Part shown: in pieces, positions 1-8,756 of the stretch
Numbering within the stretch: the stretch's first letter is position 1
How the letters are laid out: each line of letters opens with the position of its first letter
DNA from: Microvirga aerilata
GTDB lineage: Bacteria > Pseudomonadota > Alphaproteobacteria > Rhizobiales > Beijerinckiaceae
DNA length: 37,833 nt
Direction: 5' to 3'
NCBI RefSeq assembly: GCF_016743775.1
Contig: NZ_JAEQMY010000046.1
Coordinates: 1 to 37,833, forward strand
Position numbers and translations under genes: made by a program
Notes under the pieces: generated by a model
Seen by the model: only the letters and a program-made list of their open reading frames with translations
Told to the model about the DNA's origin: nothing
Databases searched by the model: none

Positions 1-29
1 CGGGACGCCAACGATGGAGTGGCGTCCCG
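1..29. repeat. 9-bp perfect inverted repeat (hairpin)
   Basis: The first 29 bases form a perfect stem, CGGGACGCC pairing with GGCGTCCCG around an 11-nt loop. No T-tract follows. It may be the terminator of a gene left of the window; that gene is not visible, so the role is inferred. Confidence 0.4.
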
Positions 30-302
30 CGGCGAAGCAAGTATCTGCTCCCAGACCGAATTCTGGCGAATGACGCCTTTTGGCACTCCTGAGATGTAAG
101 CGTTTGGTCCGCTTCGACACTCATGTGCAGACGTTTGTTCGGAACGCCGGAACGTGAAAGCTTGACTCGATCCGGACCTTGGCAACAGAATCGGCCTAGC
201 CTCTGTGCTGCCGCAGCATTAAGGATAGTCTCGACGGTGAACGCGAGCATGGCACCGCGGGCGGTGTGCCCCGGATCTGAAGCCGCGAGAGCAATCTGCC
301 TT

Positions 303-1439
303 TCACGTTCGCTTTTCTGCGGCGTGGATCTTCGTGTCAGCGACAGTGGCGCCACGCTCGCCCAGGCTCCGTGCCGGTCCCGTGGTCGTATCCTGGGGGG
401 TTTGCCGCTCCAACTCGGCATTTAGCTCGGCCCCAAGCAGCACGGCAAAGGCGCTTAGATACGACCACGTCAGCAGCATCATAATGATCCCGAGCAGTCC
501 TAGGGTCTGGTTAGAGGGAAAGTGTGAGACGTAGAACGAGAACCCAGTTGCGGTGACGAGCCACAAGGCCGTCCCAACGGCCGCGCCGGGGCTGACCCAG
601 CGCCACTTGGCCGCCCGCCGGCAGGGAGCAAAGCGGTAGAGCATTCCAAGGGCCGCAATGCACAGCAGAGCCAGTGCGGGCCAGCGGGCAAAGGAGGCAG
701 CCGTCGCGCCGCCGGGTCCAGCGGCACCCGCTCCAAAACTAAAGGGAAGAGCGTGAGAAGGGCAAAGGCCAACACCATGAACACGCCGGTGGCGAGAGCA
801 ACGACCAGCGCATCACGTGATCGTCTGAAGAAGGTTCGGGCTTCCTCCTCCCGGTACGCGATGTTGAGTGCTGCAATCAGGCCGGAAGCCCCGGACCATG
901 CGCCCCAGAGCGCCGCGAGCACAGCGCCACCGAGGCCAGCCCCAAGCTGGGTTCGGGAGGTCTGGGCGACCGCTTGCATCTGATCTGCCGGGTACGAGAC
1001 CATTCAGCATCTCAATGGGGCGATGCACCGCCTCTGGGCTGGCCAGGAGTCCGAAGAGAGCAACCGTGGCGGATGCGCCTGGGATGGCGGCGACGATGGC
1101 ACAGAAGGCAAACCCGGCTGATCTGAGCCACATGCCGTCGCGGCGGAGGGAGTGCGCTAGTCTGGTCAGAATATCGAACCAGCCGCGGTCAGAGATATCC
1201 CCCGGACGCTCGGCATCGCACGTAGCATCCGCCCAAGCTTCTGGGGAGCATCTCTCTTCTGGTATCTGCGTGCGGCTGAAGGCATCCATGCAGTCGAGAG
1301 TCTCATGTAGCGGCGGATCAGGACACCAGCGTGAGACCAGTCCTACCTGATAGAAGAGCCAGGATATGGGAGCCATCCTGATCAACGCGGTAGCGAGCCA
1401 ACTCCTGAGCCTGCTAACAGTTCGGTTGGGGAGTGGCAC
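303..1439 (-). pseudogene. YihY/BrkB-family membrane protein, broken by two frameshifts
   Basis: Three consecutive minus-strand reading frames together make one YihY/virulence-factor-BrkB-like inner membrane protein of roughly 380 residues. The N-terminal piece (1439 to about 1000) has a long cytoplasmic leader, then the family's GWFDILTRL start and a first membrane segment ending in GASATVALFGLLASP. The middle piece (about 1003 to 720) holds LGAGLGGAVLAALWGAWSG, LIAALNIAYREEE and another hydrophobic helix. The last piece (about 720 to 303) reads ALALLCIAALGMLYRFAP and then GAAVGTALWLVTATGFSFYV. The first and third pieces share a frame and the middle one is shifted, so two compensating indels near 1000 and 720 explain the break. 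Family members are polytopic proteins of uncertain function. Assembly error is possible, but two indels in one gene beside IS-disrupted DNA favour real decay. Confidence 0.7.
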
Positions 1440-1645
1440 CCTCTAGCCGCAGGAAAGGTCACCGTCGTGGCATCGGCCTCGTAGCCCGCGTCGCCACACC
1501 CCAAGGCAGGAGCATGGAATAGAAATCTGATGCGAGCCCAGAAAGCAAACCTTCGCATGCCTCCGCTCTTCGTCGCTGCTTAACCTATTGAAGGCCTTCA
1601 AGTGCGCCATGAACTGGAACAGCAGCCTTAGACGAACGCACTGTG

Positions 1646-1984
1646 TTAGCGCGAGCGCTGCCGCACATTGCTCTGACGAGGTGACGAAGACCTCGGGCGC
1701 AGCATCCTCAGCGCGGCAAAGCCGATGCCAGCGGCAGCGGCGAGCGCTGCGCCTGGCAAGAGACTGGCGGGATGAAGCTGCGCCTCCAGAAAGAGGCTCG
1801 TCTTGCGCGACCAGCCGGGGAGGGAGGAGCGCTCGGCTCCATCCTCGCGCGGAGCGTAGAGGTTATCCCGCCGCTCCGCGCGACCAGTATCGCTGGTCTC
1901 CTGGAGAATGCGTCCACCGGCTTCCATGGCATAGTCGGTCAGACGAGGCGCCACCGCTCCCATCACGGACAGCGCCCAGCCGCC
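1646..1984 (-). pseudogene. C-terminal fragment of an SDR family oxidoreductase
   Basis: The minus-strand frame reads NAGGWALSVMGAVAPRL, then DYAMEA, RRDNLYAPREDG, SLFLEAQLHPAS and a terminal hydrophobic helix rich in Ala and Gly. This matches the C-terminal extension of a group of Rhizobiales short-chain dehydrogenases (VGGAG, APRLxDxxME, DNLYxP, SLYxxAxLHP pattern, recalled from the family). The N-terminal Rossmann domain, with its TGxxxGxG and YxxxK motifs, is absent: the frame stops at the left end of the IS6 element beginning at 1985, and no matching half appears beyond the element's right end. It is a dead stub. Confidence 0.65.
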
Positions 1985-2793
1985 GGCGTTGTCACATTAA
2001 CTGACAGCGGGCGCACTGAGGCGAATGCGGTCAGCTGACGGTTTCAGGCAAGGCCGGCTGCAGACTTCCACGCCGCCATAGCCTCGAGGCGGTGAAGGTG
2101 GATGGCAAGGGCAGAGCGGCGCGAACGAGGTGGAACGAACAGATTGCCGACGGCAGAGAACATACTGACAAATTTCTGTAGGCCTCCCGGTGATCGAAAG
2201 CCCTGCATGACCCTCTCGCCGGCGCAGCGGCAGATGTGAGTTCTCCGCCCGGTTGTTAAGCCCCTTATGCGAACGGTGCTCCACCGCTGGCATGATCTGG
2301 CGGTGGGCGGCAGCGTAGGAACCGAGTTTGTCGGTGATCATCCGTCGCGGAGGGCAGCCCTGCTTCTGCAGGAGGCGTCTCAGCAGGCGCTTGGCCGCCT
2401 TGGTGTCGCGCCGCGTCTGGACGATTTCGTCGAGCACATAGCCATCCTGATCGACGGCTCGCCAGAGCCAGTGCTTCTGGCCGAAGATCGTGACCACGAC
2501 CTCATCGAAATGCCAAATGTCGCGCCGACTCGGCCTCTTGCGCCTGAGGCAGCGAGCGTAGTCTGGCCCGAACTTCAGGGCCCGACGGCGGACAGTCTCG
2601 TAGGAAACAACCATGCCGCGCTTGAGCAGCATCTCCTCGACCAGCCGCAGGCTCAATGGAGATCTGAAGTAGAGCCACACCACATGGGCAATGATCTCGG
2701 GTGGAAAACGATGGCGCTTGTAGCTGAGAGGCTTGGTCATGCCACAGCTCTTAGGGCACAAGCCTCTGACCAAAGGTTACCGTGACATCACCC
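1985..2793 (-). mobile_element. IS6-family insertion sequence, about 0.8 kb
   Basis: Imperfect terminal inverted repeats bound the element. The left end reads GGCGTTGTCACATTAAC (1985-2001) and the right end, read inward on the minus strand, GGTGATGTCACGGTAACC (2776-2793); 13 of 17 positions match. The element carries one minus-strand transposase reading frame, itself frameshifted. The flanking octamers (cagccgcc on the left, cttgcagc on the right) do not match, so no 8-bp target duplication is seen. That suggests a deletion or recombination after insertion rather than a fresh simple insertion. Confidence 0.75.
2044..2740 (-). pseudogene. IS6-family DDE transposase, frameshifted near its C-terminus
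   Basis: Starting at the ATG at 2740 (MTKPLSYKRHRFPPEII), this is an IS6/IS26-type transposase. It has the helix-turn-helix region (SLRLVEEMLLKRGMVVSYETV) and the DDE residues: Asp in WHFDEVVVTI, Asp in MITDKLGSYAAA, Glu in NNRAENSH. After RRRE, near 2215, the frame is lost. The family's usual ending (RVMQGFRSPGGLQKFVSMF through AAWKSAAGLA and a stop at 2044) continues in another frame. The repair needs two bases, consistent with a GA loss in a GAGAGAGG run. Without the shift the protein would be about 232 residues, the normal size. Self-mobility is probably lost. Confidence 0.8.
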
Positions 2794-2903
2794 TTGCAGC
2801 AGAGGCAACGTGATGATGCTAGCGACGACAGCGAATACAGCCAAGCGGATCTCGTCCAACTCGTTCCGGAGAGGTGAATGATCATGCGGCCGCCAGGCGC
2901 CGC

Positions 2904-2935
2904 AACATGCAGCGGCTTCAACATGCAGCGGCTTC
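2904..2935. repeat. Tandem duplication, 16 bp x 2
   Basis: The unit AACATGCAGCGGCTTC occurs twice in direct succession (2904-2919 and 2920-2935), ending two bases before the IclR stop codon. It looks like a recent slippage duplication just downstream of the regulator gene. Confidence 0.8.
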
Positions 2936-2937
2936 GA

Positions 2938-3705
2938 TTATTCAGTCACTCTCAGCAACATTTTTAATCGCTGCGCAAAGGTCGTAACCGCGGCCGTTAA
3001 CTGCGGGATGTCCGCTTCCCCGACGGTCACGACGCCCAAACTTGCCTCGAACCCGAGTGTTGGTTGTCCCAGGTGATGAAGGGGGCACGCGATCCCAATA
3101 GCACCGCGCTGGAGTTGACCTTGCGTTACGCTGAAGCCGTCAGCCCGTGCCTGCCGCACAGAGTCGGGGTCGTTCGACCGCTCTGGACGGCCTGCTAAAA
3201 TCGCGATCCCTGCCGCACCAAGCACCAAGGGGTGACGACTGCCAACTCGGTAGGTAACCCGCAACAATCCTCCTTCTGGTTCGGCCACCATGACGGCGAC
3301 GCACTCGTCCCCCTGGGGCACGGAGATGAACGCGGCTGCGCGAGTTTCATTGGCTAGCGCTTGCAGGGTTGGTTGTGCAACAGTGCGAAACTGCGGCTCA
3401 AAGCGAGAGGCCAGCACCAAGAGCCCTGCGCCTAAGTGGAGCGTCCCTTTAGCACCCCGCGTGATCAGGCCGTGCGCCTCCAAGGTTGTGACGAGACGGT
3501 AGGCAATGGCCCGATGGACGCTGAGTTGCTCCGCGAGCTCTGCAATCGATATGCCTGCTGACTGGTGCGAGACGAGCGTCAGCGCTTGCAGGCCGCGATC
3601 CAGCGTCTGCAAGGTGTTCTGCGCCTTTGCAACTGGAACGTCGTCCTCACCTGCCAACCTCGCCTGGGTTGCTCCAGTCCTCGGCGCACGTCTAATCTTC
3701 GTCAT
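2938..3705 (-). CDS. IclR family transcriptional regulator
   Basis: This 255-residue protein has the standard IclR layout. An N-terminal winged helix-turn-helix (about residues 33-95, with ISIAELAEQLSVHRAIAYRL as recognition region) is followed by a GAF-like effector domain (FRTVAQPTLQALANETRAA, then the GSRHPLVLGAAGIAIL signature, and a C-terminal dimer helix). The ATG at 3705 is preceded by GAGGT. The first 30 or so residues are a basic extension not usual for the family. It is divergent from the P450 fusion gene with 149 bp between the starts, so it most likely controls the P450 and substrate-binding protein genes in response to an aromatic or other small acid. The effector is unknown. Confidence 0.88.
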   Translation of the reverse strand: MTKIRRAPRTGATQARLAGEDDVPVAKAQNTLQTLDRGLQALTLVSHQSAGISIAELAEQLSVHRAIAYRLVTTLEAHGLITRGAKGTLHLGAGLLVLASRFEPQFRTVAQPTLQALANETRAAAFISVPQGDECVAVMVAEPEGGLLRVTYRVGSRHPLVLGAAGIAILAGRPERSNDPDSVRQARADGFSVTQGQLQRGAIGIACPLHHLGQPTLGFEASLGVVTVGEADIPQLTAAVTTFAQRLKMLLRVTE

Positions 3706-3775
3706 ACTGCTATCGACCTCCCACTCGACCAGGTGGCATTACCATTTGGAGCGTAGCGCTACACCGGTCAGCCTG

Positions 3776-3803
3776 TTGACTTCATTGAACGATCTCGTAT
3801 CCT
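3776..3803 (+). promoter_or_regulatory. Probable sigma-70-type promoter for the P450 operon
   Basis: TTGACT at 3776-3781 and TATCCT at 3798-3803 are separated by 16 bp, and the start codon lies 52 bp further on. Just downstream, CGCGACA-AAA-TGTGCG (about 3817-3833) is an imperfect dyad that could serve as the IclR-family operator. Both assignments come from sequence inspection only. Confidence 0.45.
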
Positions 3804-3854
3804 TAACATATACCGCGACAAAATGTGCGATAATAGTAAATCGGAGAGAACGAA

Positions 3855-6215
3855 ATGGCCTCTCAGGTGCTGCAGGATCTGCAATCATCACCAGCTCGCT
3901 GCCCTTTCCATCACTCGGGCGAGGGCACAATTACGGATCAGGTTGACCCAACAGGGCGTGCGATTTCGGCCAATGCGGCGGCGTTTGATGCCTTTGAGGG
4001 ACCTTACCAAGTCGATCCGGCGGAGGCGCTGCGCTGGTCCCGTGCTCAGGAGCCGGTCTTCTTCAGTCCAAAGCTCGGCTATTGGGTTGTGAGCCGGTAC
4101 GAAGATGTGAGGACAGTCTTCCGCGACAACATCACATTCTCGCCTTCAATTGCCCTCGAGAAGATGACGCCGAACTCTCCCGAGGCCAATGCTATCCTGG
4201 CCCGCTACGGCTACGCTATGAACCGCACCCTCGTGAATGAGGACGAGCCGGTACACATGGAGCGCCGGCGCGCTCTCATGCACTCGTTCGTTCCTGACGA
4301 GCTTATCCGTCATGAGCCCATGGTCCGTCGCCTCACACGAGAATACGTGGATCGCTTCATTGATAAGGGTGAAGCCGATCTCGTTGACGAGATGCTATGG
4401 GAGATCCCCCTTACTGTAGCCCTGCACTTCCTCGGCGTTCCTGAGGAGGACATGGCCAAACTGCGCGAGTACTCCATCGCGCACACAGTCAACACTTGGG
4501 GAAAGCCAACCCGCGAACAGCAACTCGCCGTCGCGGAAGCCGTGGGCAAATTCTGGCAATTTGCCGGCGGTGTGCTCGACAAGATGCGCGCCGATCCGTC
4601 CGGGCACGGCTGGATGCAGTACGCGATCCGCCGCCAGATGGACCTGCCCGACGTCGTTACCGACTCGTATCTGCACTCGATGATGATGGCGATTATCGTC
4701 GCTGCGCATGAAACAACGGCGCACGCTTCTGCGAACGCACTGCGCTTGTTGCTGCAAAACCGTGACGCTTGGGACGAGATCTGCGCTAATCCCTCTCTTA
4801 TTCCAAATGCCGTCGAAGAGTGCTTGCGCCACGCTGGATCAGTTGTTGCGTGGCGGCGTCTGGTAACAGCTGACACCCGCATTGGCGATGTGGCGGTCCC
4901 GCAAGGCGCGAAGCTCTTGATCGTCACCGCTTCGGCCAACCATGACGAGCGCCACTTCGAGAACCCCGACGATCTGGACATCTACCGTGACAACACCACA
5001 GATCACCTGACCTTCGGCTACGGCAGTCACCAGTGCATGGGCAAGAATATCGCCCGTATGGAAATGCGCATCTTCCTGGAGGAATTCACAAAGCGGCTGC
5101 CGCACATGGAACTGGTTCCCGACCAGACCTTCACGTACCTGCCGAACACGTCTTTCCGCGGCCCGGATCACCTCTACGTGCGTTGGGACCCGGACCGGAA
5201 CCCAGAGCGCCGCGACCCAACCATTCTCAAAGGGCATGCCGCATTCGAGATCGGGGCACCAGCAAAGCACGGTCTCGCACGGCAAGTGCGTGTTGCCGAG
5301 GTGTCTCAAGAGGCCGACGGCGTCATTCGCCTCACCCTCGAGGAACCGCATGGAAGGCCTCTGCCCAGTTGGACGCCAGGCGCGCATATTGATGTGATGG
5401 TCGGAAATTACGCGCGCAAGTACTCGCTCTGTGGAGGCAGAGAGAACCCATCGCGGTTGCAGATCGCAATCCTGAAGGATGAGGCCGGACGTGGTGGATC
5501 AACCTACATTCACCACACCGTTTCCCCTGGCGCCATGATCCGCATTCGGGGACCCAAGAACCACTTCCGGCTTGACGAAAGTGCCGAACACTATTTGTTG
5601 GTTGCCGGTGGCATCGGTATCACGCCCATCATAGCCATGGCCGACCGCCTGAAACAGCTCGGTAAGGATTACACGATCTATTATGCTGGTCGATCACTGG
5701 CCAGCATGGCCTTCATTGACCGGCTGCGGCTCGACCATGGCGATCGCCTGCACCTTTATGCGAAAGCAGAGAGCCAGCAGCTCGATCTGAATGCCGTAAT
5801 TAGGAGCGCTCCCGGCGATACACGAATCTATGCCTGCGGGCCGGAGCGTCTGCTCCAGGCTCTCGATCAGATCATGCAGGATCAACCCGAGCGCTTGCAC
5901 GTCGAGCATTTCTCGGCCATCGGAACCCAGCTCGATCCGGACAACGAGGTACCCTTCGAAGTTGAGTTGAAGGACAGTCAGTTGTCGGTGCAGGTACCGG
6001 CGGATCAAACGCTTCTTGAAGCCATCCGGGCCGTCGGCGTCGATGTGCCCAGTGACTGCGAAGAAGGCTTGTGTGGAACGTGTGAGGTCAACGTCGTTGC
6101 TGGTGAGGTCGACCATCGCGACAAGGTCCTAAGCAACGCAGAGCGTGCTGAGGGACGCCGGATGATGGCCTGTTGCTCGCGAGCACGTAGCGGCAAGCTA
6201 GTACTCGCTCTTTAA
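3855..6215 (+). CDS. Self-sufficient cytochrome P450 fused to PDR-type reductase and [2Fe-2S] ferredoxin (CYP116B/P450RhF class)
   Basis: This 786-residue single-chain monooxygenase carries its own electron chain. The P450 domain (about 1-415) has the I-helix oxygen-activation motif AAHETTAHA (from 283), ExxR at E322-R325, and the haem loop FGYGSHQCMG with the axial thiolate Cys394. After a linker, the phthalate-dioxygenase-reductase-like part (about 460-690) shows an FMN motif (R521-K-Y523-S524), a pyridine nucleotide motif GGIGITPI (585-592) and YACGPE (from 659). The C-terminal plant-type ferredoxin has C735, C740, C743 and C773 or C774 for the [2Fe-2S] cluster. Length and domain order match class VII P450s (P450RhF, CYP116B), which use NAD(P)H to hydroxylate or dealkylate aromatic and other small substrates. 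The ATG follows GGAGAG at 3842. All key residues are present. The substrate is not predictable from sequence. Confidence 0.93.
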   Translation: MASQVLQDLQSSPARCPFHHSGEGTITDQVDPTGRAISANAAAFDAFEGPYQVDPAEALRWSRAQEPVFFSPKLGYWVVSRYEDVRTVFRDNITFSPSIALEKMTPNSPEANAILARYGYAMNRTLVNEDEPVHMERRRALMHSFVPDELIRHEPMVRRLTREYVDRFIDKGEADLVDEMLWEIPLTVALHFLGVPEEDMAKLREYSIAHTVNTWGKPTREQQLAVAEAVGKFWQFAGGVLDKMRADPSGHGWMQYAIRRQMDLPDVVTDSYLHSMMMAIIVAAHETTAHASANALRLLLQNRDAWDEICANPSLIPNAVEECLRHAGSVVAWRRLVTADTRIGDVAVPQGAKLLIVTASANHDERHFENPDDLDIYRDNTTDHLTFGYGSHQCMGKNIARMEMRIFLEEFTKRLPHMELVPDQTFTYLPNTSFRGPDHLYVRWDPDRNPERRDPTILKGHAAFEIGAPAKHGLARQVRVAEVSQEADGVIRLTLEEPHGRPLPSWTPGAHIDVMVGNYARKYSLCGGRENPSRLQIAILKDEAGRGGSTYIHHTVSPGAMIRIRGPKNHFRLDESAEHYLLVAGGIGITPIIAMADRLKQLGKDYTIYYAGRSLASMAFIDRLRLDHGDRLHLYAKAESQQLDLNAVIRSAPGDTRIYACGPERLLQALDQIMQDQPERLHVEHFSAIGTQLDPDNEVPFEVELKDSQLSVQVPADQTLLEAIRAVGVDVPSDCEEGLCGTCEVNVVAGEVDHRDKVLSNAERAEGRRMMACCSRARSGKLVLAL

Positions 6216-6247
6216 TGTGCACAACTATATAACACCGAGGAAACGCC

Positions 6248-7240
6248 ATGAACGAGATCTACCTCACGCGACGTGCTGCTCTCACGGCCGGTATTTTGGC
6301 CGCGGCAGGGCTCTCTTCTCGGGCCGCCCTTGCTCAGCAATATCCAAACCGACCGATCAAATGGCTTGTCGGGTACGCCGCGGGTGGCGGCACGGATGTT
6401 CTGGCCCGGCTGCTTGGCGAGGCCATGTCGCCCGGTCTTAGCCAGCAGATCGTGATCGAGAATCGACCGGGCGCGGCGACCAACCTCGCGGCGGACGCTG
6501 CGGCGCGGGCTGAGCCGGACGGCTATACCGTGTTTACAGCTGGCATCGAAACCCTGGTCTACAATCCCGCTCTGTACAAGAAGCTCGCGTTTGATCCCGT
6601 CCGGGATTTCCGGCCAGTAGGTTTGACGGCACGCTTTCATCTTGTGCTCACCGTGAAACGCGACTCACCAGCCACGAGCGCACGCGATCTTATCGAGCGG
6701 GCCAAGGCAGCGCCGGGTCAGATCAACTACGGCTCTCCCGGTCTCGGCTCTCCCCACCACCTTGCGATGGAGCGGTTGATGCGCGAAGCCGGCATCAAGT
6801 TCACCCATGTGCCTTACCGTGGTATGGCGCCTGTCATCACTGACATGATGGGCGGGGTCGTGGAAGCAGCCATCGTCGACTACGCCGCCGGCGGCAGCGT
6901 GCTGCGTTCGGGAGATCTCAAGCCACTGGCTGTCTGCTCCGCGAGACGTTTAGAGGCGTTGCCGGACGTGCCGACCGTACAGGAGGCTCTTGGGCTGCCT
7001 GGATTTGAGGCGTACGCCTGGCAGGGCGTCGTGGTGCCTGCGCGGACACCCGACGCGATTGTCGCGCGGCTGGCAGAGGCGCTCACGGCAGCGCTCGCTA
7101 ACGAGCCGCTTCAAACCCGCATGCGCGAGATCGGACTCGAGCCACTGACTGGCGGACCAAAGGAGTTTCAGTCCCTGATCGAGGCCGACCGCGGGGTATG
7201 GGAGCCACTCATCCGAAATCTGGGCATTACTCTCGAATAG
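6248..7240 (+). CDS. Tripartite tricarboxylate transporter-type substrate-binding protein (Bug/TctC family)
   Basis: This 330-residue periplasmic binding protein begins with a twin-arginine-like signal (TRRAALTAGILAAAGLSSRAALA, about residues 6-28). The mature Bug/TctC fold follows: YPNRPIKWLVGYAAGGGTDVLAR, IVIENRPGAATNLAADA, VPYRGMAPVITDMMGGVVE and FEAYAWQGVVVPARTP. Bug proteins bind carboxylates, often aromatic, and usually work with TctA/TctB or as sensors; no permease is encoded here. The ATG follows GAGGAAA and lies 32 bp after the P450 stop, so the two are almost certainly co-transcribed. That suggests it captures the P450 substrate or a downstream acid. Confidence 0.9.
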   Translation: MNEIYLTRRAALTAGILAAAGLSSRAALAQQYPNRPIKWLVGYAAGGGTDVLARLLGEAMSPGLSQQIVIENRPGAATNLAADAAARAEPDGYTVFTAGIETLVYNPALYKKLAFDPVRDFRPVGLTARFHLVLTVKRDSPATSARDLIERAKAAPGQINYGSPGLGSPHHLAMERLMREAGIKFTHVPYRGMAPVITDMMGGVVEAAIVDYAAGGSVLRSGDLKPLAVCSARRLEALPDVPTVQEALGLPGFEAYAWQGVVVPARTPDAIVARLAEALTAALANEPLQTRMREIGLEPLTGGPKEFQSLIEADRGVWEPLIRNLGITLE

Positions 7241-8057
7241 TAGCGGGAGGCCCGATGCTGTGTTTGATGCTCGTCAAAAGTGCAGCGGATCGGGCTTTAA
7301 CGGGGCTGGCTGCTTCGGCAGGGAAGCGCCGGGAGCCTCAACGAGAGTGACGCCGTGCTCGGCGCCGGCCAATCACATGATGGGCCTGTCCGCCGGCGCA
7401 AAGCCGAACTCGCCCAGGGGGTATGGCAGGGATCTATCGCGCCAGGGAGATCCCTGCCATGGGCGCGGTTTTCCGCATCGGGTGACTGTCGCAATGGGAG
7501 AAGATTCGCCGGAACTAGGCATCCGATGACCATGAGCTTGAACGGAGTGCGATCTCTTTACCAGTCGACCGCCTGATCAAGGTGAGCCCGGTGTTCTCTG
7601 AACTTCGGGCGAGCCGCGATCGCTTTGTGACCTAGTTTGGAGACGAGGCTGCCCCTTCGGTACGATCAGCGCCATTTGCAACGAGATTCTCCTGTGCCGG
7701 CCCCGACGTTCACGGCGGCCGCTCCCCGATTTATTGTCTCGCTGGGTGCTTTAATCAGCGTCAGCCTCCTGCTGGCCGGCCTCTGAGGGCGCGTTACCCG
7801 GCGCGTGTGCCCTTTTCGGTGCAGCCACAGCCCCGTTCATCAGGCATTCTGATGTGGTCCATGATGGAGCGGCTGGGGCACTCCTCCTGGAACTGAAGCG
7901 CCTCGCACCACATACGGGGCGCTTCTCTTTGGCAAGAAAGCTGGCGGCCGGTCTGCCGCATTCCCTGGAAGCAGCATCCGCTTCCTCTCTCAAGGGTGTG
8001 CCCTAGGTTCAGGGCGGGGCACCAGCCCATTACCAGTCTTTGAGCGAGGCCTACCGC
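7241..8057. other. 817-bp stretch with no confident gene
   Basis: No open frame here has convincing features. A 30-codon frame at 7694-7786 (+) starting GTG would encode a peptide with one hydrophobic segment (FIVSLGALISVSLLLAGL), but it lacks a clear ribosome binding site. The only strong signal is the hairpin at 7423-7460. Confidence 0.5.
7423..7460. terminator. 13-bp perfect hairpin downstream of the P450 operon
   Basis: ATGGCAGGGATCT (7423-7435) pairs perfectly with AGATCCCTGCCAT (7448-7460) over a 12-nt loop. No T-tract follows on either strand. Its position about 180 bp after the substrate-binding protein stop suggests a transcript-end structure for that operon. Confidence 0.45.
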
Positions 8058-8756
8058 GTGCCCATACAGCGCCGGTTCATCATTGCTCCGTCTCTGGCGC
8101 GCCTGATCCGAAAGGAGAGGGGAGGCGAGCGCGTAATCGAGGGCTACTTCCCTGACCAGCCCGGCCGCTGCACGTATGTCCAAATCGTGGAGACCCGCAG
8201 CAGCCTGATCCTGGAGACCGGAGGTAACGGAGTGCCCGAGGAGCGGACGGACCTGCCGCCCGCCCATGCCCAGGCCCTGCTGGCGGTCAGCCAAGGTCAG
8301 GTGGAGTACCTGCGCACCGGGCTCTCCATCGGCTCACACGAGATTCAGGTCCTTCATTTCATCAGGCCCGGTACTCTCGATCTGGTGGCACTGACCAATG
8401 CGCCCGAGGACGGGCAGGACCTGCCTCCGCTGCCCTGGTTCGGCCCCGAGGTCAGCGCCGAGCCGGCCTACCCGCGCCGGCGCGTGGCTCTCGAGGGTGC
8501 TCCGGATGCACGGGATGTGGATGTGACGAACGGGGCTCTCAATCATCTGCTCGACCTGCTGGAGGATCGTTTCTCCACTTGGCCAGGGCCGCACGAGGTT
8601 ATGATCTCAGACACATCGGCGGCTGATGTTACTCCACGCCCCAAGGCTCCTGTCCCGGAACCGGAACCTGAGGTGGATGAGGAGATCGATAAGCTCGGCA
8701 TCGAGGACGAGGTCATCCGCGAGCTGGCCCGCTCGCTGCAACCACGGCAGCGGTGA
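8058..8756 (+). CDS. Degenerate CYTH-domain-like protein, paralogue of the gene at 36705-37412
   Basis: This 232-residue cytosolic protein aligns end to end with the minus-strand protein at 36705-37412: RRFIIAPSLARLIRKERG against RRFLVAPCIARLISRERG, VIEGYF against VVEGYL, PGTLDLV against PGSLDLI, and WFGPEVSAEPAY against WFGPEVTAEYAY. The spacing resembles the CYTH (triphosphate tunnel) fold, whose members begin EIERKFLV and end with WLGEEVTxDPRY. The catalytic ExExK is missing and the basic strand pairs are mostly gone, so polyphosphate or cAMP chemistry is unlikely. An acidic, Pro/Glu-rich tail (from about 200) ends in the shared EVIRELARSL. I chose the GTG at 8058 because it has GCGAGG upstream and gives the same four-residue lead before RRF as the paralogue; a TTG at 8040 is the alternative. 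Function unknown. Confidence 0.7.
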   Translation: MPIQRRFIIAPSLARLIRKERGGERVIEGYFPDQPGRCTYVQIVETRSSLILETGGNGVPEERTDLPPAHAQALLAVSQGQVEYLRTGLSIGSHEIQVLHFIRPGTLDLVALTNAPEDGQDLPPLPWFGPEVSAEPAYPRRRVALEGAPDARDVDVTNGALNHLLDLLEDRFSTWPGPHEVMISDTSAADVTPRPKAPVPEPEPEVDEEIDKLGIEDEVIRELARSLQPRQR

